Shown here in pieces: positions 10,419 through 22,012 of a DNA stretch of 64,000 bases. The stretch lies in NCBI GenBank assembly GCA_905221605.1, contig CAJNDS010002634.1:1697077-1761076 (forward strand), read 5' to 3'. The first letter of the stretch is position 1; each line of letters begins with the position of its first letter. The stretch is from Symbiodinium natans (lineage: Eukaryota > Sar > Dinophyceae > Suessiales > Symbiodiniaceae). The position numbers and the translations under genes are program-made. The notes under the pieces were generated by a model that saw only the letters and a list, made by a program, of their open reading frames with translations, searched no databases and was not told the DNA's origin.

Positions 10419-10569
10419 GGGCTTCTAGGGCATGAGAAGTGCGTTGTTCTACCTGTAAAGAAGCACATAGAACCCAGAACAGCGTGGCTCTGAAAACCGC
10501 GCCGCGATGTCCGAACCAACCTCGCCAGCCATGAACTTCTAGAAGCGTCGAAGCCCGAAACCGCGAAAC

Positions 10570-10760
10570 TTACTAGATCTCGAAGACCTAGCCCTGAAAG
10601 CCTTTGCGTACAGTGTGGTGTGGCAGGCGGCCAAAGAAGCGCTTGCGGCTAAACCCTCCTCCTTCCTCAGAGGAGTTCCTGGCCACGAAGACGGACCTGC
10701 CCAACTACCCTGGCTCCATAGTCACCTGCGGCACAGGACCGACGTGCAACGCCATTAAGA
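10570..10760 (+). CDS. Unassigned exon candidates
   Basis: Two stretches read as coding: 10577-10655 (LALKAFAYSVVWQAAKEALA) and, after a CAGAG, 10669-10760 (EEFLATKTDLPNYPGSIVTC). They lie between the two GST genes and match neither. Frame continuity across them is not established. They may be the 5' part of the second GST locus or the end of another gene. Confidence 0.25.
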
Positions 10761-11009
10761 CAGGCGGGAGAAGGAGGGGGTGGGGGTGGCTTTCCCCAAA
10801 GCAGGGCAGCATATTTTTGGGGGTGACGAATAATTTGTGTCACCCCGACAGGCAACGCCCTGCGTTATTGACTAAACGATGCAAGTCCGACCGAACCCCA
10901 AAACCCAAAACCCAAACCCACAAACCCACAAACCCCCAAGCCCCCAAACCCCCAAACCCCAAACACCCAATCCCCGCAGACCCCACGAAACCCCAAACCC
11001 ATGCCAGAG

Positions 11010-14000
11010 GTGCAGCCAAGGCTGACGAGAAGGCAGCAAAGATCCATGGCTTGCCGTTGTCTCCGAGCCTTCTCAGCTACAGAAGGCTCTGAGGTTGAGG
11101 GTTTCGGGTCAAACGGTGCAGGGTAAAGGGTTTAGGGTTTAGGGTTAGGGTTTAGGGTTTAGGGTTTAGGGTTTGGGGTTTGGGTTTTGGGGTTTAGGGT
11201 TTAGGGGCTTTGTTTTGTGCCTTCTCCCTGCTGCTTCAGCATCGGCTTGACCTTTCAGCACCCTTCAAGCCACCTCGAACCTCCCTAAACCCTGAAGCCC
11301 TAAAGACCCACATCATTAATTGGCTGTTAGCATGTTAGTCCCTAAATCCTAAACCCTAAACCCTAAACCCTAAACCCTAAACCCTCGCCTGAAGTCGGAG
11401 ACCCAGGAACTGCGCCGGGGCGCTGATGTTAGCGCAGGAGACGGGCGTCGGCGCGATGCAACTCTGCAACCTCATGGAAGGTGCCCACAAAACCCCTGCC
11501 TACCTCGAGAACTGGGCAAAATTGAGGCTGTAGGGAGGGATATAGGGAAGTTGGGGTGTCCGTTTATCCCTACAGTAGACTTCGGTTGCTAGGAAACTTG
11601 GGAAGGAAGTAGGTTTGGTCGCTTAGGGCTCTTTGATAGAATGACTAGCTGTTGTCTTTTGGGGCGGCCTCCCAGAGCCAAGGAGAAGAATCCGTTCCAT
11701 CAGGTGCCAACATACGAAGGCTCCGATGGGTTCTGCCTTGGAGAGGGCAATGCTATCCTGCGCTACATCGCCTCGAACTACGCACTGCAGTACTACCCCG
11801 GTGATGCCGAGAACCGTGGCAAGATCGACATGGCGATGGACCTCTTCAGCACCGGCATCTATCAGAAGCTTAGGTGCTGTTTGGGAGGTGATTTCTGTTG
11901 ATGTCTATTCGTCTACAGCAAGAGTCATCACTCTCCATCGTGCATAGCGCATCAAGTTATAGGGGCAAAAAGACCAGACATCTTACACAGATGGGTGAAC
12001 CAGAAGATTCTTGACCCCGCGAACTCTCATGCTCCCCCCTGAGTCGCAAGTGACCGATGTTAGGGGAGTTCCTTTTAAATAGGGGTTGCAAGTTATAACC
12101 TAGGAGTCCGTAGGGCTCCGGTTTGCAGGGTGACCCTGTGCTGCCTGTGCACTACTATTTGCTTAAGAACCCCCCAAAAAATATAGCATGACAATCCCTT
12201 TAGAATTTATTTTGGGTTTTTTGTGGGTTTTTAAGCAAATCATCGTGTGGTTTGGACGAGGAAGCTGGCGGTCAGCATCTGCTACCCAGTCTTCGGTTTT
12301 GGTTCTCCTCCAGCTGACCAGGACAAGGCCAACAAGAGCGCCAGCGAGGCTCGCAGATCTGTTTTCTTGGCTGAGCTTTGTTTCCCTAAACCCTCAACCC
12401 TAAACCCAACACCCCAAACTCCGTTTTTGGAGCCATGTGACTCAATAGCATCCGTCCAACACGGTTAGCCCACATGCCCTTGCCGCTTCGGGCTTCAGAG
12501 TTTAGGGGTCCTACAATTGGCAGGTAATTACCGGCATGGCTCTCAGACCAGGCCCAAGAAGGGTTCCTACAATTCCTAAGCCCTACAACCCCAAGCCCTT
12601 ACCTAAAGGCTCCGAATGTAGCGCAAATCAACCACAGCTGATTAGATAAGAATAGGGTAATAATTTGGGCAGCTTGCTTTACGATGATTTTATAGGACTT
12701 ATAGGTGTTAAACGTTAGTGAATATTCAGGCTCCTATATTACGGGTTGGGGGGTTGCACCTTCAGGCCCGATGCGCTTTGAGGATGTCGGAACCTAACCG
12801 AGTGCAAAACGTTGGATTGCTTGAGGCCTTTGGTTGCGGGATCGTTGGCGGAGGCACTTGAAATTCAGTCAGAGCTCAGACGAAACCTTCAAGACAGAAC
12901 AGCCCCCAAACCCTCAAACCTCAGCCTTTAAACCTAGGAACCTCAAACCCTAAACCCTAAAACCCTAAATCTAAAGCCCTAACCCTAAACCCTAAACCCT
13001 AAACCCTAAACCCTAAGCCCCAAACAGGCCCTAGAGGCGCTAGAGAAGACCTTCTTCAAGAAGGGTAAGTTCCTGGTTGGGCAACAGCCCACCATTGCGG
13101 ATTTCAAGGCTGGGCCGGTCGGAACGATTTGAGCTTATAGGGTTTAGGGTTTCGGGTTTAGGGTTTAGGGTTGGGATGTTCCCCCTTATGGCAGGGCAGA
13201 GAAGGGGGTTTTCGAAAATCCGGGACCGCTATATAGACCCCCAAATAGTAGGTTTCCCTTATCATGAAGGTACCCCTAGTTTCGGAGCCCCCGAGAAAGG
13301 GATAATCATGCGGGGAAGTCGCCACATAGAACTAAAGAAGCTCCGGATGTTCAGCTTGCAGGAGCAGCCTTACTTGGAGGTTCATGGGTTTTTTGGTAAC
13401 CCAATTAACGCTGTACTTATAGCTGTACACGTAACTATATTAGGGCTTCAGGGGCTTATAAGTGGGTTTTCAGTACAGTTATTATTGGTTAGGAAGTACC
13501 ATGAACCTCCAAGCAGAGTTTAGGATTGAGAACAACATGGGGTGCCAGGGCCGAAGGGTGCAAGGAAGCTTTGGAAAACCCTTCAATACGAGTCCGGGCC
13601 CGAAATCTTACCACCCACTACACCACCCCTAAACTCCTGAGACTTTGTGTTTGTTTTGGTTACAGTACCCTATAAACCCTGGTCCCCATTTTCCAGGTTT
13701 CTGGGAGGGGGGGGGTGTCGGTCGCCCTTTAAGCGAGTTCGGAGCCACAGCATCACACGCTTGCCCCCCTTTTTTCAGACCTTGAATCACCTGGTTCGGG
13801 TTTAGGTTTAGTCGCTACCCTGAGCTGGGAATTAGGGTTAGGCTTCAGAGTTCGGACGAGTTCGAGCTTAGACGGAGGCCCTTCCTTACCTCTTTGCCGC
13901 CAACCAGCCGGCGGTCAAAAGGAAGACAGGCTTCACTTTGCCACCACGCCCCACGGCTCTTGATATGAGACAGGCTATATATTTCGGTTCTTGGTGAGTG

Positions 14001-15103
14001 CATTTAAGGTTCCTAAACCGATCTTGAGAACTAGCGTTTATTGTTTAGGGCATGCCGGTCTTCTGGTTGAGGGTTTTGGGATGTTCGGGTTCAACGTTTT
14101 AGGTTGTCGGGTTCAGGGCTTTAGGGTTTAGGGTTGCTGGCATGCAGAGGCTGGGTTCAAAAAGGGTTTAAGGTTTAGGGTTTAGAGTTTAGGGTTCAGG
14201 TTTTTGGGTTTAAGGTTTAGGGTTTGGGGCACGTGAGACTCCCCCAAAGCTAGCGGGGAGGCGGGGAGTCAAGGTTTCATCACATACGTCAACGACTGCC
14301 TGGAGGCATTCGGCAACCCGGCAGATCATGAAGTCGCTTCAGCTTGGTTTAGGGTTTTAGGGTTTACGGGGTTGTGTGTTTTGGATTTCGGGGTTCGGGT
14401 TTTTCGTGTTTAGGGGGTTTTGGGGCATTTCGTGATCGGGACCCTGAGCCCTATCTTCCTCCTGGTCCAGGGTGGGGAGGGGGGGGGGAAGGAAATCGCA
14501 GGTAGCGTTGAACCAGTCCTTGGCCCATTGGGTAGCACAATGTCTGGATAAGACTGAAAGGACTAAAACGTGTGAGCTAGTTTGTGGGGCTCGACTTGTT
14601 ATTGCCTTTGGGGTACCCTGCCGCGTAATGGCATGCGGCCCGTCACGAGTGTAACATAGGGGCCTCAATTATTAGAATAGGGTTTTGGGGGGTCATTATG
14701 GTATGTTTTGTAAAGGGACCACAAAGGGAATACTAGTAGTAATTATGCCGACCCCTATAGTACACCGTCGTCTTTGTTCCGCTCCCTAAACCCTAAACCC
14801 TAAACCCTAAGCCCTAAACCCTAAACCCTAAACCCTAAACCCTGCTGGCTGGTGGGTTCGCAGGAATCAGGGCTTCGGAGGGAAGGCCGAAGATGCGCAA
14901 GTTCCCGATCCTTTAGAAGCCCTGACCCCCTAAACCCTAAACCCTAAACCCTAAACCCTAAACCCTAAACCCTAAACCCTAAACCCTAAACCCTAAACCC
15001 TAAACCTAAACCCTAAACCCCCAACAAGAAAGGTAAGAGCAGCAGCTTGCTGACGTCGGCTGGCGGGCTCAGTATCAAAGAGCACTTGGCCAAGAAGGAG
15101 TGA
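11010..15103 (+). CDS. Glutathione S-transferase paralogue broken by telomere-filled introns
   Basis: Exons align in order with the intronless GST at 9699: 11010-11064 (AAKIHGLPLS), 11407-11506 (LMLAQETGVGAMQLCNLMEG), 11683-11864 (NPFHQVPTYEG, GEGNAILRYIAS; Glu-Gly replaces the usual Glu-Ser), 12261-12348 (FGFGSPPADQDKAN), 13028-13108 (KGKFLVGQQPTIADFK), 13878-13929 (ALPYLFAANQPAVKRK), 14274 to about 14345 (YVNDCLEAFG). Joins are in phase, for example TIADFK|ALPYL. Further downstream exons near 14865 and 15035-15103 (SIKEHLAKKE, TGA 15101-15103) probably form the C-terminus. The first exon is not found. Donors: GA at 11065, 11507, 11865; GC at 12349, 13109, 13930. About six residues present in the 9699 protein (after QKSG) are missing, so a small exon may be unrecognised or lost. 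Confidence 0.75.
12157..12240. mobile_element. Short inverted-repeat element, family C (copy 1)
   Basis: ATTTGCTTAAGAACCCCCC at the left and GGGTTTTTAAGCAAAT at the right are inverted repeats around an AT-rich core. It lies in the GST intron 11865-12260. Clean relatives: 22117-22215 and 39753-39855; diverged ones end near 51680, 59530 and 62388. Confidence 0.75.
13373..13513. mobile_element. Short inverted-repeat element, family E (copy 1)
   Basis: CTTGGAGGTTCATGG at the left and CCATGAACCTCCAAG at the right form a 15-bp inverted repeat; the interior has ctgtacttatagctg and gggcttataagtgggtt. It lies in the GST intron 13109-13877, next to a possible short exon (KKLRMFSLQEQPYLE, 13331-13375). 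Copy 2 is at 23884-24029. Confidence 0.75.
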
Positions 15104-15269
15104 GCGTGCCTGGCACCGCCTGTTCTGCCGAAAAGATGCCGGCCAGGAGGCGGGTGAATCCAGGGGTTTAGAGTTTCGAGTTTCCCCCCCAAAAAACTAA
15201 CCCTTAACCCTAAACCCTAAACCCTAAACCCTAAACCCTAAACCCTAAACCCTAAACCCTAAACCCCAT

Positions 15270-15390
15270 GTTTCTTCAAAAGAGACGATGCTTGCCCATG
15301 GTGGGCTGCATGCGAGGGGCGGATGTGTCTCAAAGCTCACGAGTGTGGCAAAGTCAGCACGGAGCTTTGGAAAAGAAAGCAATGTCAGGG
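15270..15390 (+). CDS. Unassigned cysteine-rich exon candidate
   Basis: One frame reads CFFKRDDACPWWAACEGRMC and continues with CLKAHECG, seven cysteines in about 40 residues, between two telomere-like arrays. It resembles a small metal-binding module (CCCH-like spacing is possible), but no family is recognised. Confidence 0.3.
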
Positions 15391-15449
15391 TTTAGGGTTT
15401 AGGGTTTAGGGTTTAGGGTTTAGGGTTTTCAGGTATCCACCTCCACCTT

Positions 15450-15556
15450 GTGGACGAAATGAACCCTAAAATTGGGGGTCATGTACCCTGACTACTTTTT
15501 TCCTGTTAGGGTATATGAGCCATAAACCCTTTTAGGGTTCATGTCGTCCCCAAGGT
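15450..15556. mobile_element. Family A element
   Basis: Left terminus CTTGTGGACGAAATGAACCC, right terminus GGGTTCATGTCGTCCCCAAG, core gactacttttttcctg. It is nearly identical in sequence and orientation to 16878-16985, and both are preceded by the same flank TTCAGGTATCCACCTCCAC. Confidence 0.8.
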
Positions 15557-16425
15557 TTAGGGTTTAGGGCAAGACTTGGGGGAGGCTTCAGAAGCCCCTA
15601 ACTTACCTAGGGCCCTTATTGGGGCTCGGGTTCCTGTATAAGCCACTTCAAGCCAAAAAGGGCACCCTTTTCTATTCCAAGGGTTAGTCTTAGGTCTAGT
15701 TAAGGTACGTCAAGTGGTGTTGGGCATTCGCGGGGTCGCTGGGAGCAGTACACCTCTCAAGCTTTGAGCATCGAATGCAGTCAGGAGTTGGGATTTAAGG
15801 ACCCCAAACCCTAAACTGCCCTAAACCCTATGCTATATACCCTAAACCCTAAACCCCACACCTGGAGATTTCCTGGAGCGCCGGATCCTGGCTTGTAGTA
15901 ATCCGTCGTTTGTTTTGCTCTCTTTCGCAGGAGTCCCCAGCTACTGCAAGCCACGAAGCCCACGAAGACCCCCAAGGGGGCTGAAGTAGGACCCCCTCCC
16001 CCTGTTACATTTGGGAAGGGTTTAGGGTTTAAGTCATTGGGGCCTAGGGCCCTTGGTTTTCTTCTCAGCCCCCCTAAACCCCCAAAAAAGGGCACCCTTT
16101 TGTGCGCTCCTAGGTTGCTCTCGGGTCTGGTGAAGTATGTTCATGGTCTGGGTCCTTTGGGTTTAGGGTCTAGGGTTTAGGGTTTAGGGTTTAGGGTTTA
16201 GGGTTTAGGGTTTAGGGTTTAGGGGGTCTACAGGGCTTCTCCACTTTGGAGTTCTCATGACAGGGTAGCGCCTGAAACTCCAAGCTCACGTTTGGCCTGT
16301 CAATTTTCGCAGGGTAGTTCTATGAAGGATCACTTCCTTCATGACCTAAACCCCGGAACCCTACACCCTAAACCCTAAACCCTAAACCCCAAACCCCAAA
16401 CCCTAAACCCTAAACCCTCACCAGG

Positions 16426-16491
16426 ATGGGCTGCGGAGCTGGCCGAACAGCGCCCTACGACGAGGTGGGCAGTCTGCTTCAGAACTTGCAA
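16426..16491 (+). CDS. Probable first exon of an unassigned gene (MGCG start)
   Basis: ATG at 16426 follows CCAG and opens MGCGAGRTAPYDEVGSLLQN. Gly2-Cys3 is a typical N-myristoylation plus palmitoylation start, as in the GST at 9699. A CCCTAAA array ends just before it, and a 25-G run (16496-16520) and TTTAGGG repeats follow. Downstream islands at 16986, 17174 and 17847 may belong to the same gene, but frame continuity is not shown. Confidence 0.4.
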
Positions 16492-16495
16492 CTTC

Positions 16496-16520
16496 GGGGG
16501 GGGGGGGGGGGGGGGGGGGG
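16496..16520. repeat. Poly-G run (25 nt)
   Basis: Uninterrupted run of 25 G just after a candidate exon, followed by TTTAGGG units. Confidence 0.95.
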
Positions 16521-16877
16521 CTTGGGGGGCTTTAGGGTTTAGGGTTTAGGGTTTAAGGTTGAAAAGTCCTCCGGCAAAGAAGGTTGAAAAGTCGGCTCTG
16601 GATCTTACAGGGCCTACTTTGCCTGCTTGGCTGTTGAGTCCATGTGGGTGGGTGCGGAGAGCATATCTCACACAAGCTCTGCTCCTGAGCCCAACATGAA
16701 ACCCATGTCCTTTCATCAATCCCTAAACCCTAAACCCTAAACCCTAAACCCTAAACCCTAGAAAGCTGAGCTTTGGGTTTGCCATGCTGTCAGGCCGACC
16801 TTGTCGTTATTTCTGTCATTAGCGACGGAAGATATGGGTACAGAACACCAAGTCCATTCAGGTATCCACCTCCACCT

Positions 16878-16985
16878 TGGGGACGAAATGAACCCTAAAA
16901 TTGGGGGTCATGTACCCTGACTACTATAATTCCGATTAAGGTATATGAGCCATAAACCCTTTCAGGGTTCATTTCGTCCCCAAGG
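16878..16985. mobile_element. Family A element (best-preserved copy)
   Basis: CTTGGGGACGAAATGAACCC at the left and GGGTTCATTTCGTCCCCAAG at the right are perfect 20-bp inverted repeats. The core is gtaccctgactactataatt. It is followed directly by a coding-looking stretch (APPDVQTLLFSPSFLP, from 16986), as expected if the element is an intron ending CCAAG|G. Confidence 0.88.
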
Positions 16986-17173
16986 CACCTCCAGACGTGC
17001 AGACGCTTCTCTTTTCGCCGTCGTTCCTGCCGCAGCTGCCCCCGACATTGCACATCATCATCGCATACCCATCGTTTGGCTTGCTGCTGACACCCGCGTT
17101 ATAGCTGATACTGTGGGGACATGCTGGGAGTGATCGTCGGAACGTTAGTGGCAGCGGCCATCACCTCACATAG

Positions 17174-17373
17174 CGCAACTACGCAGTTTATAAGTCCAAC
17201 CCAGCAATCCTCTTCAACGTGCGACAGCGCAGTATGTTCCGCACAGCCTGGCGATGGCGTCTTGGCGCCCCCATCCTTTCGGCCAGTGCTGCGCTTCCCG
17301 CGTTGCTGGCATACCCGGCTGCCCGCCGGAGGCGTTGCGGCGCCGAGGAGGAGGGTAGCTGGCGGGGCCGGTG
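17174..17373 (+). CDS. Unassigned exon with a membrane helix
   Basis: After an in-frame TAG at 17171, the frame runs NYAVYKSNPAILFNVRQRSM, then a helix-like LGAPILSASAALPALLAYP and basic and acidic residues to TGA at about 17373. This reads like a genuine membrane protein segment. The family F element starts only about 20 bp later (17394). Gene identity unknown. Confidence 0.45.
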
Positions 17374-17393
17374 ACAAGCCCAAAGAGTCCATC

Positions 17394-17514
17394 TACCTAC
17401 ATAGTATATACTTGGGCCCTATAAGCTTCTATATGGGAACATACTATATACCTGGGGGCCCTAAAGCTTCGATATGGGAACCCCTTTAAGGCCCAAGTAT
17501 ATCCTACATAGGTA
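17394..17514. mobile_element. Short inverted-repeat element, family F (copy 1)
   Basis: TACCTACATAGTATATACTT at the left and AAGTATATCCTACATAGGTA at the right are inverted repeats; the interior repeats gggccctataagcttctat. It is related to 49592-49828 (ggcccaggtattccctattt). Confidence 0.7.
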
Positions 17515-17846
17515 CATGCGGCCTTAGGGAATTCGAATCTGGTTGTAGTCTGCATTCGGCTGAGCTTGGGTTTGGGCTATGCTCGCATCTAAGACATGTT
17601 GAGGGGGGGCGGGCCAGACTGGGGGGGAGGTGGGATTATGGACGCAAGGTTCCGAAGCGAAAGCCGAAAGCACTTTGATTTGTGCTCACCTCTTACGCAT
17701 CACACACCTTACACGCTTGCAATGTACAAGCGCTTCATGATAAGAACAAAAAGAATACCGACAATAGTAACAATAGTAATCAAGATATTATTGTTAATCA
17801 TGACAATGATAATATTAATCGGACCCTATAGCACAAAGCGTGCCAG

Positions 17847-17930
17847 GACAAAGTGTTCAGCGAGGCAGAGGTACGGCGACACAGTTCTGAAAAGGATGCC
17901 TGGATCTCCTTCAATGGCTCCGTGCACCTT
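17847..17930 (+). CDS. Cytochrome b5-like domain exon
   Basis: The exon after CCAG reads FSEAEVRRHSSEKDAWISFN, then GSVHL. This fits the start of a cytochrome b5 heme domain: a Glu-Val-xx-His helix, then Trp-Ile-x-(Ile/Phe)-x-Gly-x-Val. The HPGG heme-ligand segment should lie in the next exon; near 18330-18430 a candidate exists but its frame is unclear. An exon with a membrane-like segment follows (VEPKSFNLFYIFIMHR, 18781-18843). Cytochrome b5 domains are often fused to desaturases or reductases; which applies here is unknown. Confidence 0.55.
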
Positions 17931-18780
17931 GGCTAGGGCTTAGGGTTTAGGGTTTAGGTTTAGGGTTCAGGGTTCAGGGTTTAGGGTTTAGGGTTTAGGT
18001 TTTAGCGTTTAGGGTTTAGGGTTTGAGTGTAGGGTTGTGTCCAACTGTCCAGAGTTGAGGCGTTTACATTTTGTGAGTGCTTGGAGAACAGAAATCGATG
18101 ACGCTTGGCAACTTGTGCTCCCATCCGCTGTACCTCCACAGCCTCAACATCGCTTCTGCCAGCCACAGGTTTAGCAAGCCACTGAATATTAACTTCTTCT
18201 GGTGCTTTGTAAAATTACAGTGGCTGTGGTAACATGAGCAGTTTAAGTGTGAACTCAAACATATATTTTCTATATATGTATATACATATTGTCGGGTTTA
18301 TCAACCTCAACGTCTTATCAGGTACGACATCACTCGGTACATCCCACAGCACCCGGCGTGTCCGGGCCTTGCATGGTCAAAGCGACTCGCTGGGCGCCGC
18401 TTCGAGCACTTCCTCGGCCAGGCATTCAGGGTGCAAGGTTGGTTTAGGAATCTAGGGTTTAGGGTGTAGGGTTTAGGGTTTAGACCCTAAATCACCAAAT
18501 TTGCAGCAGCTACAGCCACGATTTGGAAAGAGCTTAGGTCCCAGCTGCACTCTTTTTTTCGCGCAGGTTAGGGTTGTCCCTTTCCATGCCTCAATCCCGG
18601 TTTAGGGTTTAGGATTTCAAAAAAAGGGTAAGGGTTTGGGTTTTAGGGTTTAGGGTTTAATTAGGGTTTAGGGCATTGAGCAATCCTTAGGCTCTGGAAT
18701 CCTGTAGCTTTAAGGCCAGAAGCCTTGTGGCCTATAAGCCTGAACAAAAGAAACCAACTTCGTTCAAGAGGCAGCCCAAG

Positions 18781-18843
18781 GTGGAACCCAAGAGCTTCAA
18801 TCTTTTCTACATCTTCATCATGCACCGTACAAAGCCCGAAAAC
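18781..18843 (+). CDS. Unassigned exon (hydrophobic)
   Basis: After CCCAAG the frame reads VEPKSFNLFYIFIMHRTKPE, followed by repetitive AAAGCCCTATA-type sequence. It may belong with the cytochrome b5 exon upstream. No family recognised. Confidence 0.4.
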
Positions 18844-20075
18844 CCTACCAACCCTGTAAGCCCTATCAAGCCTAGATCATCCTAAAACCCTAAAAGCTTT
18901 CTCAAGCCCCTAAAGCCCTATATAGCCCATTAAAGCCCTACAAAGCACGATAAAGCCCTATAAAGCCCCATAAAACCCTGAAGCCCTACACAACTCCCTT
19001 GTAAAGCCATTATCAAGCCCTCGTAAAGCCCCAAAAGCCTCCAAGCAGCTCCGGTGTTGTGAAGGATGCCTACGGTCCGGCCCACTTGGGCCGCCTGCAG
19101 CAGAGGGGGGGGGGACTGGAAGGTTTTGGGTTCGTAGGGTTTAGGGTTTAGGGTTCAGGGTTACGAGCCTACTGCAAAAATAGTTTGTAGGGTTGGGTTG
19201 GGGCCGAATTGTTTCCTAGCTTTCATGGGGAGAGGGTACGCCGTGGCCGATGTGGCCTAGTGCGGGAATGTTCTGTAGCGCTGTGCTCTGTATGTCTGGT
19301 GGTCAAGAAGGATGCCTGTGATGCCACGAGAGCATTGCAGCTGTTGTGGCCGGACGGGCACTGAGGGCCCGAGAGAGAGGGAGAGGGAGAAGGGTTGGAT
19401 GTTGGATAAACGGGTTTAGGTCGCTTAGGGTTTGGACGTTAAAGACTGGTGGGTTTTTTTGAAGCTTGCTGCTCTTCTGCCTTCAGGGCGTTCGGAATTT
19501 GGTGCTCTAAAGGTGAGGTCATCGGGAGCCCCAAACCCTGGCCTACCAGCTCCGTAAACTGCCACTGCTCGATGGGGCGGAGGGTCGCCCCCTCCCCCGA
19601 CCCAACCCCCCCCCCCTACCCCCCCCCAAAAGGCAGCCCAGAAACCTCGAAACTCCTGAAGAAAAGTCGCCCAAAACACCATGGCGAAATCCGACCCGCG
19701 GTCCAACTGACTGAGCCTTATCCGTATTTTTCGGGTTTGTCTGTCGAGAGGTCGGGTGCATGCAAGGTTGTGGCCCGGACGCGAATTGCAGCCGAGGCGT
19801 GAAGGCACATTGGTTTAGGATTTATAGGATTTATAGGGAAAACGGGTGATGGAACGCCACGAATTCTAGATTGGGCCCTTTGCTGATGCACAGTTCCATG
19901 AAGGGTTACGAACTAGGACGGTCGGAGTGTGGATGGGGGTGGGCAGGGGGGACGGTGGCAAGAGAGAGGGAGACAGCGAAAGGTACGACTTCAACCCCCC
20001 GCTCCACTGCGTACGCCAAGAGATGGGGAGAAGTAAGAGGCTCATGGGGTTTCGTGCAAACTTTCACGCTGCGAG
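18844..20075. other. Intronic or intergenic stretch
   Basis: It holds an array of degenerate CCCTATAAAG units (18840-19030), short TTTAGGG runs (19135-19160), and possible tiny coding islands (VVKDAYGPAHLGRLQ at about 19050-19100). The C-rich patch 19600-19630 and overlapping frames at 19425-19808 show no recognisable protein. Confidence 0.4.
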
Positions 20076-20135
20076 GCCGAGCTGGAGAAGATCTTGCAGC
20101 CGTACAGAATTGGCAAGCTAGAAACTTGGCATGAT
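20076..20135 (+). CDS. Unassigned exon candidate
   Basis: After GCGAG the frame reads AELEKILQPYRIGKLETWHD. Good amino-acid composition, acceptor AG|G, no repeats. No family recognised. Confidence 0.35.
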
Positions 20136-21354
20136 AGTTCCGGTCGATTTTTTCTTCTGGCTCCAGCTCTACTGCAACTATGAAGCATGAACGAGGCATT
20201 TCTCTTTCTTTTCCATCCTGTTAGGATCAGGCTTGGGCGGCTCCTGTGTTCAGGGTCTTGGGCTGTGAGCCTTGCTAGCCCAGTCATACCCTTCTCCCTT
20301 TGTTTGTGGTTCAAGGCTCTCTGATAAAGTAACCAACCCCAAAAAAAGGTGCCTTTTTTTATAGGGTTACTGGGCTACTAAGGGTAGCCACCCTCAACCC
20401 TAAACCGTCCAGGTTTTAGGGTCTTGGGCTGTTAGGCCCTTGAAGGGCCTCTTGGGAGATAAAGGTGCTCGAATTGCTGTGCGAACTGAGGGCGCATGAT
20501 TGGGAGTTGCGGGAGGCTGTGGCTAGTTCAGGGCACCTTGCAAGAGGGAGGGACGTAGGTCATCTCAGTTCTTACAGGGGCATGTTTAGCCTTACTGGCA
20601 AGTAATATTTTTCTGACCCCCCAACACACGGCGTTGAAGGTGCAACTGGTGCTCCAGACGGGAATACGGGGTTGCGATTAACTCAAGAACTCAGTCGTTG
20701 CTTGGAGATGCTCGGAGTTTTTTTTTCCACGGTATGTGAGATCTGATACCAATGTGAAGTTCCACTGGGATCTGTCTGCTTTGCACTTTTTGATCTGTGA
20801 AGTTTGGAGGTACTTCTGTCCTGAAGGTCTTAACGTGAACCCCAATAAACCCTGAAATTTGCGTCCCCAAAACGTCAGCCACAAGAACTCAAACCTTTGC
20901 TCCAATCCTATCCATGCACTCCGAGCCGTACAGAGCCAGTCGAGGCCGCATCTCCTTTGTCGGATGCTGCTCGACGTTGGCCCGATGTCGCAACCCGGCC
21001 GCTGCCGTAGGGTTCCGGGATGTTTCTGAGAAGATTTGAGGATTTCATGTTGAGACGACAGAGTGAAAGGGTTGAAGGATCTCTGCCGAGCAGGATGTAG
21101 GGTTTAGGATTGTTTGGTGTTTATAGTCTTTACAGTACAGGGTCTTGGGCGGACCTGTTGGAAAAGGGCTTTGTTGCAGCCAAGCCTTGCAAAGACAGTG
21201 AGCGTGCAGGGCCCTTGCGGCCTCAGTTTTTGATGATCGAGAGCTGAAACACTCACCGACATTGACCCCCGTTGTAAACAAGTGTGCAGACAGCATCCTT
21301 TGGGTATACCCAAAGGATCCTTCAACATGCCCATTGAACTTCAGCAGCCCCTCA

Positions 21355-21433
21355 CCAAATGAACCCGTAACATTGGGGTCATATGCCGTAGGCTCCTACT
21401 CGTACTCTTTGAGGGTTCGTTTGGTCCCCAAGG
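21355..21433. mobile_element. Family A element, shortened copy
   Basis: Left end ctcaccaaatgaacccg, right end gggttcgtttggtccccaag, 79 bp in total, with a truncated core that keeps attggggtcatatg. Confidence 0.6.
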
Positions 21434-21518
21434 TTTGTTTTGAGTCTTGGGTTTGGGGTTTAGGGGGGGGGGGGGTGAAAGGTTGGGGCGCGGGGGCGGG
21501 TAAGGACATGAAGAAAAG

Positions 21519-21612
21519 GCTTCCCCGAACGAAAAGATGCAGGTCAAGACCCTGGAAAGTCATCTAGAGGCCCTTCATTCTCACGCGCAAGCGAGGCAAA
21601 CAAAAGCCACAA
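21519..21612 (+). CDS. Unassigned exon, coiled-coil-like
   Basis: After GAAAAG the frame reads NEKMQVKTLESHLEALHSHA, then QARQTKATS, ending at a GT donor (AA|GTGAG). Heptad-like leucines suggest a coiled coil. An exon of similar style follows at 21926-22012 (ESEAKEASSVRLRLERPDGD). Confidence 0.4.
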
Positions 21613-21925
21613 GTGAGTTTCGACCCCCTGCCCTCAAACTCGAAACTTGGCTGGAGCATTGCGCACCCGATCACCTCGCCAGTGTCCGTGAGCGATTAGA
21701 CCCCAAACCCTCTAAGCCCAAAACCCTCTAAAACCCCATAAACCCTATACAACCTCACAATAAGCCCTTAGACCGAGACCCTACAAGCCCTATAAACCCT
21801 ACAAGTAAACTTAAACCCTGGAAACAACCCTAAACCCTAAACCCTAAACCTTAAACCCCAAACCCTAAACCCTAAACAACCCTAGAAACCCTAGAAACCC
21901 TACAAAGCCCCTAAGCCTTCTCTGT

Positions 21926-22012
21926 GAGTCGGAAGCCAAGGAGGCGTCTTCCGTGCGCTTGCGCCTGGAAAGGCCGGATGGCGACCTCCTTGGTCGCCCG
22001 GAAGACATTGCG
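21926..22012 (+). CDS. Unassigned exon candidate
   Basis: Frame ESEAKEASSVRLRLERPDGD and then LLGRPEDIA, bounded by telomere-like repeats on both sides. Likely the same gene as the coiled-coil exon at 21519. No family recognised. Confidence 0.4.
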
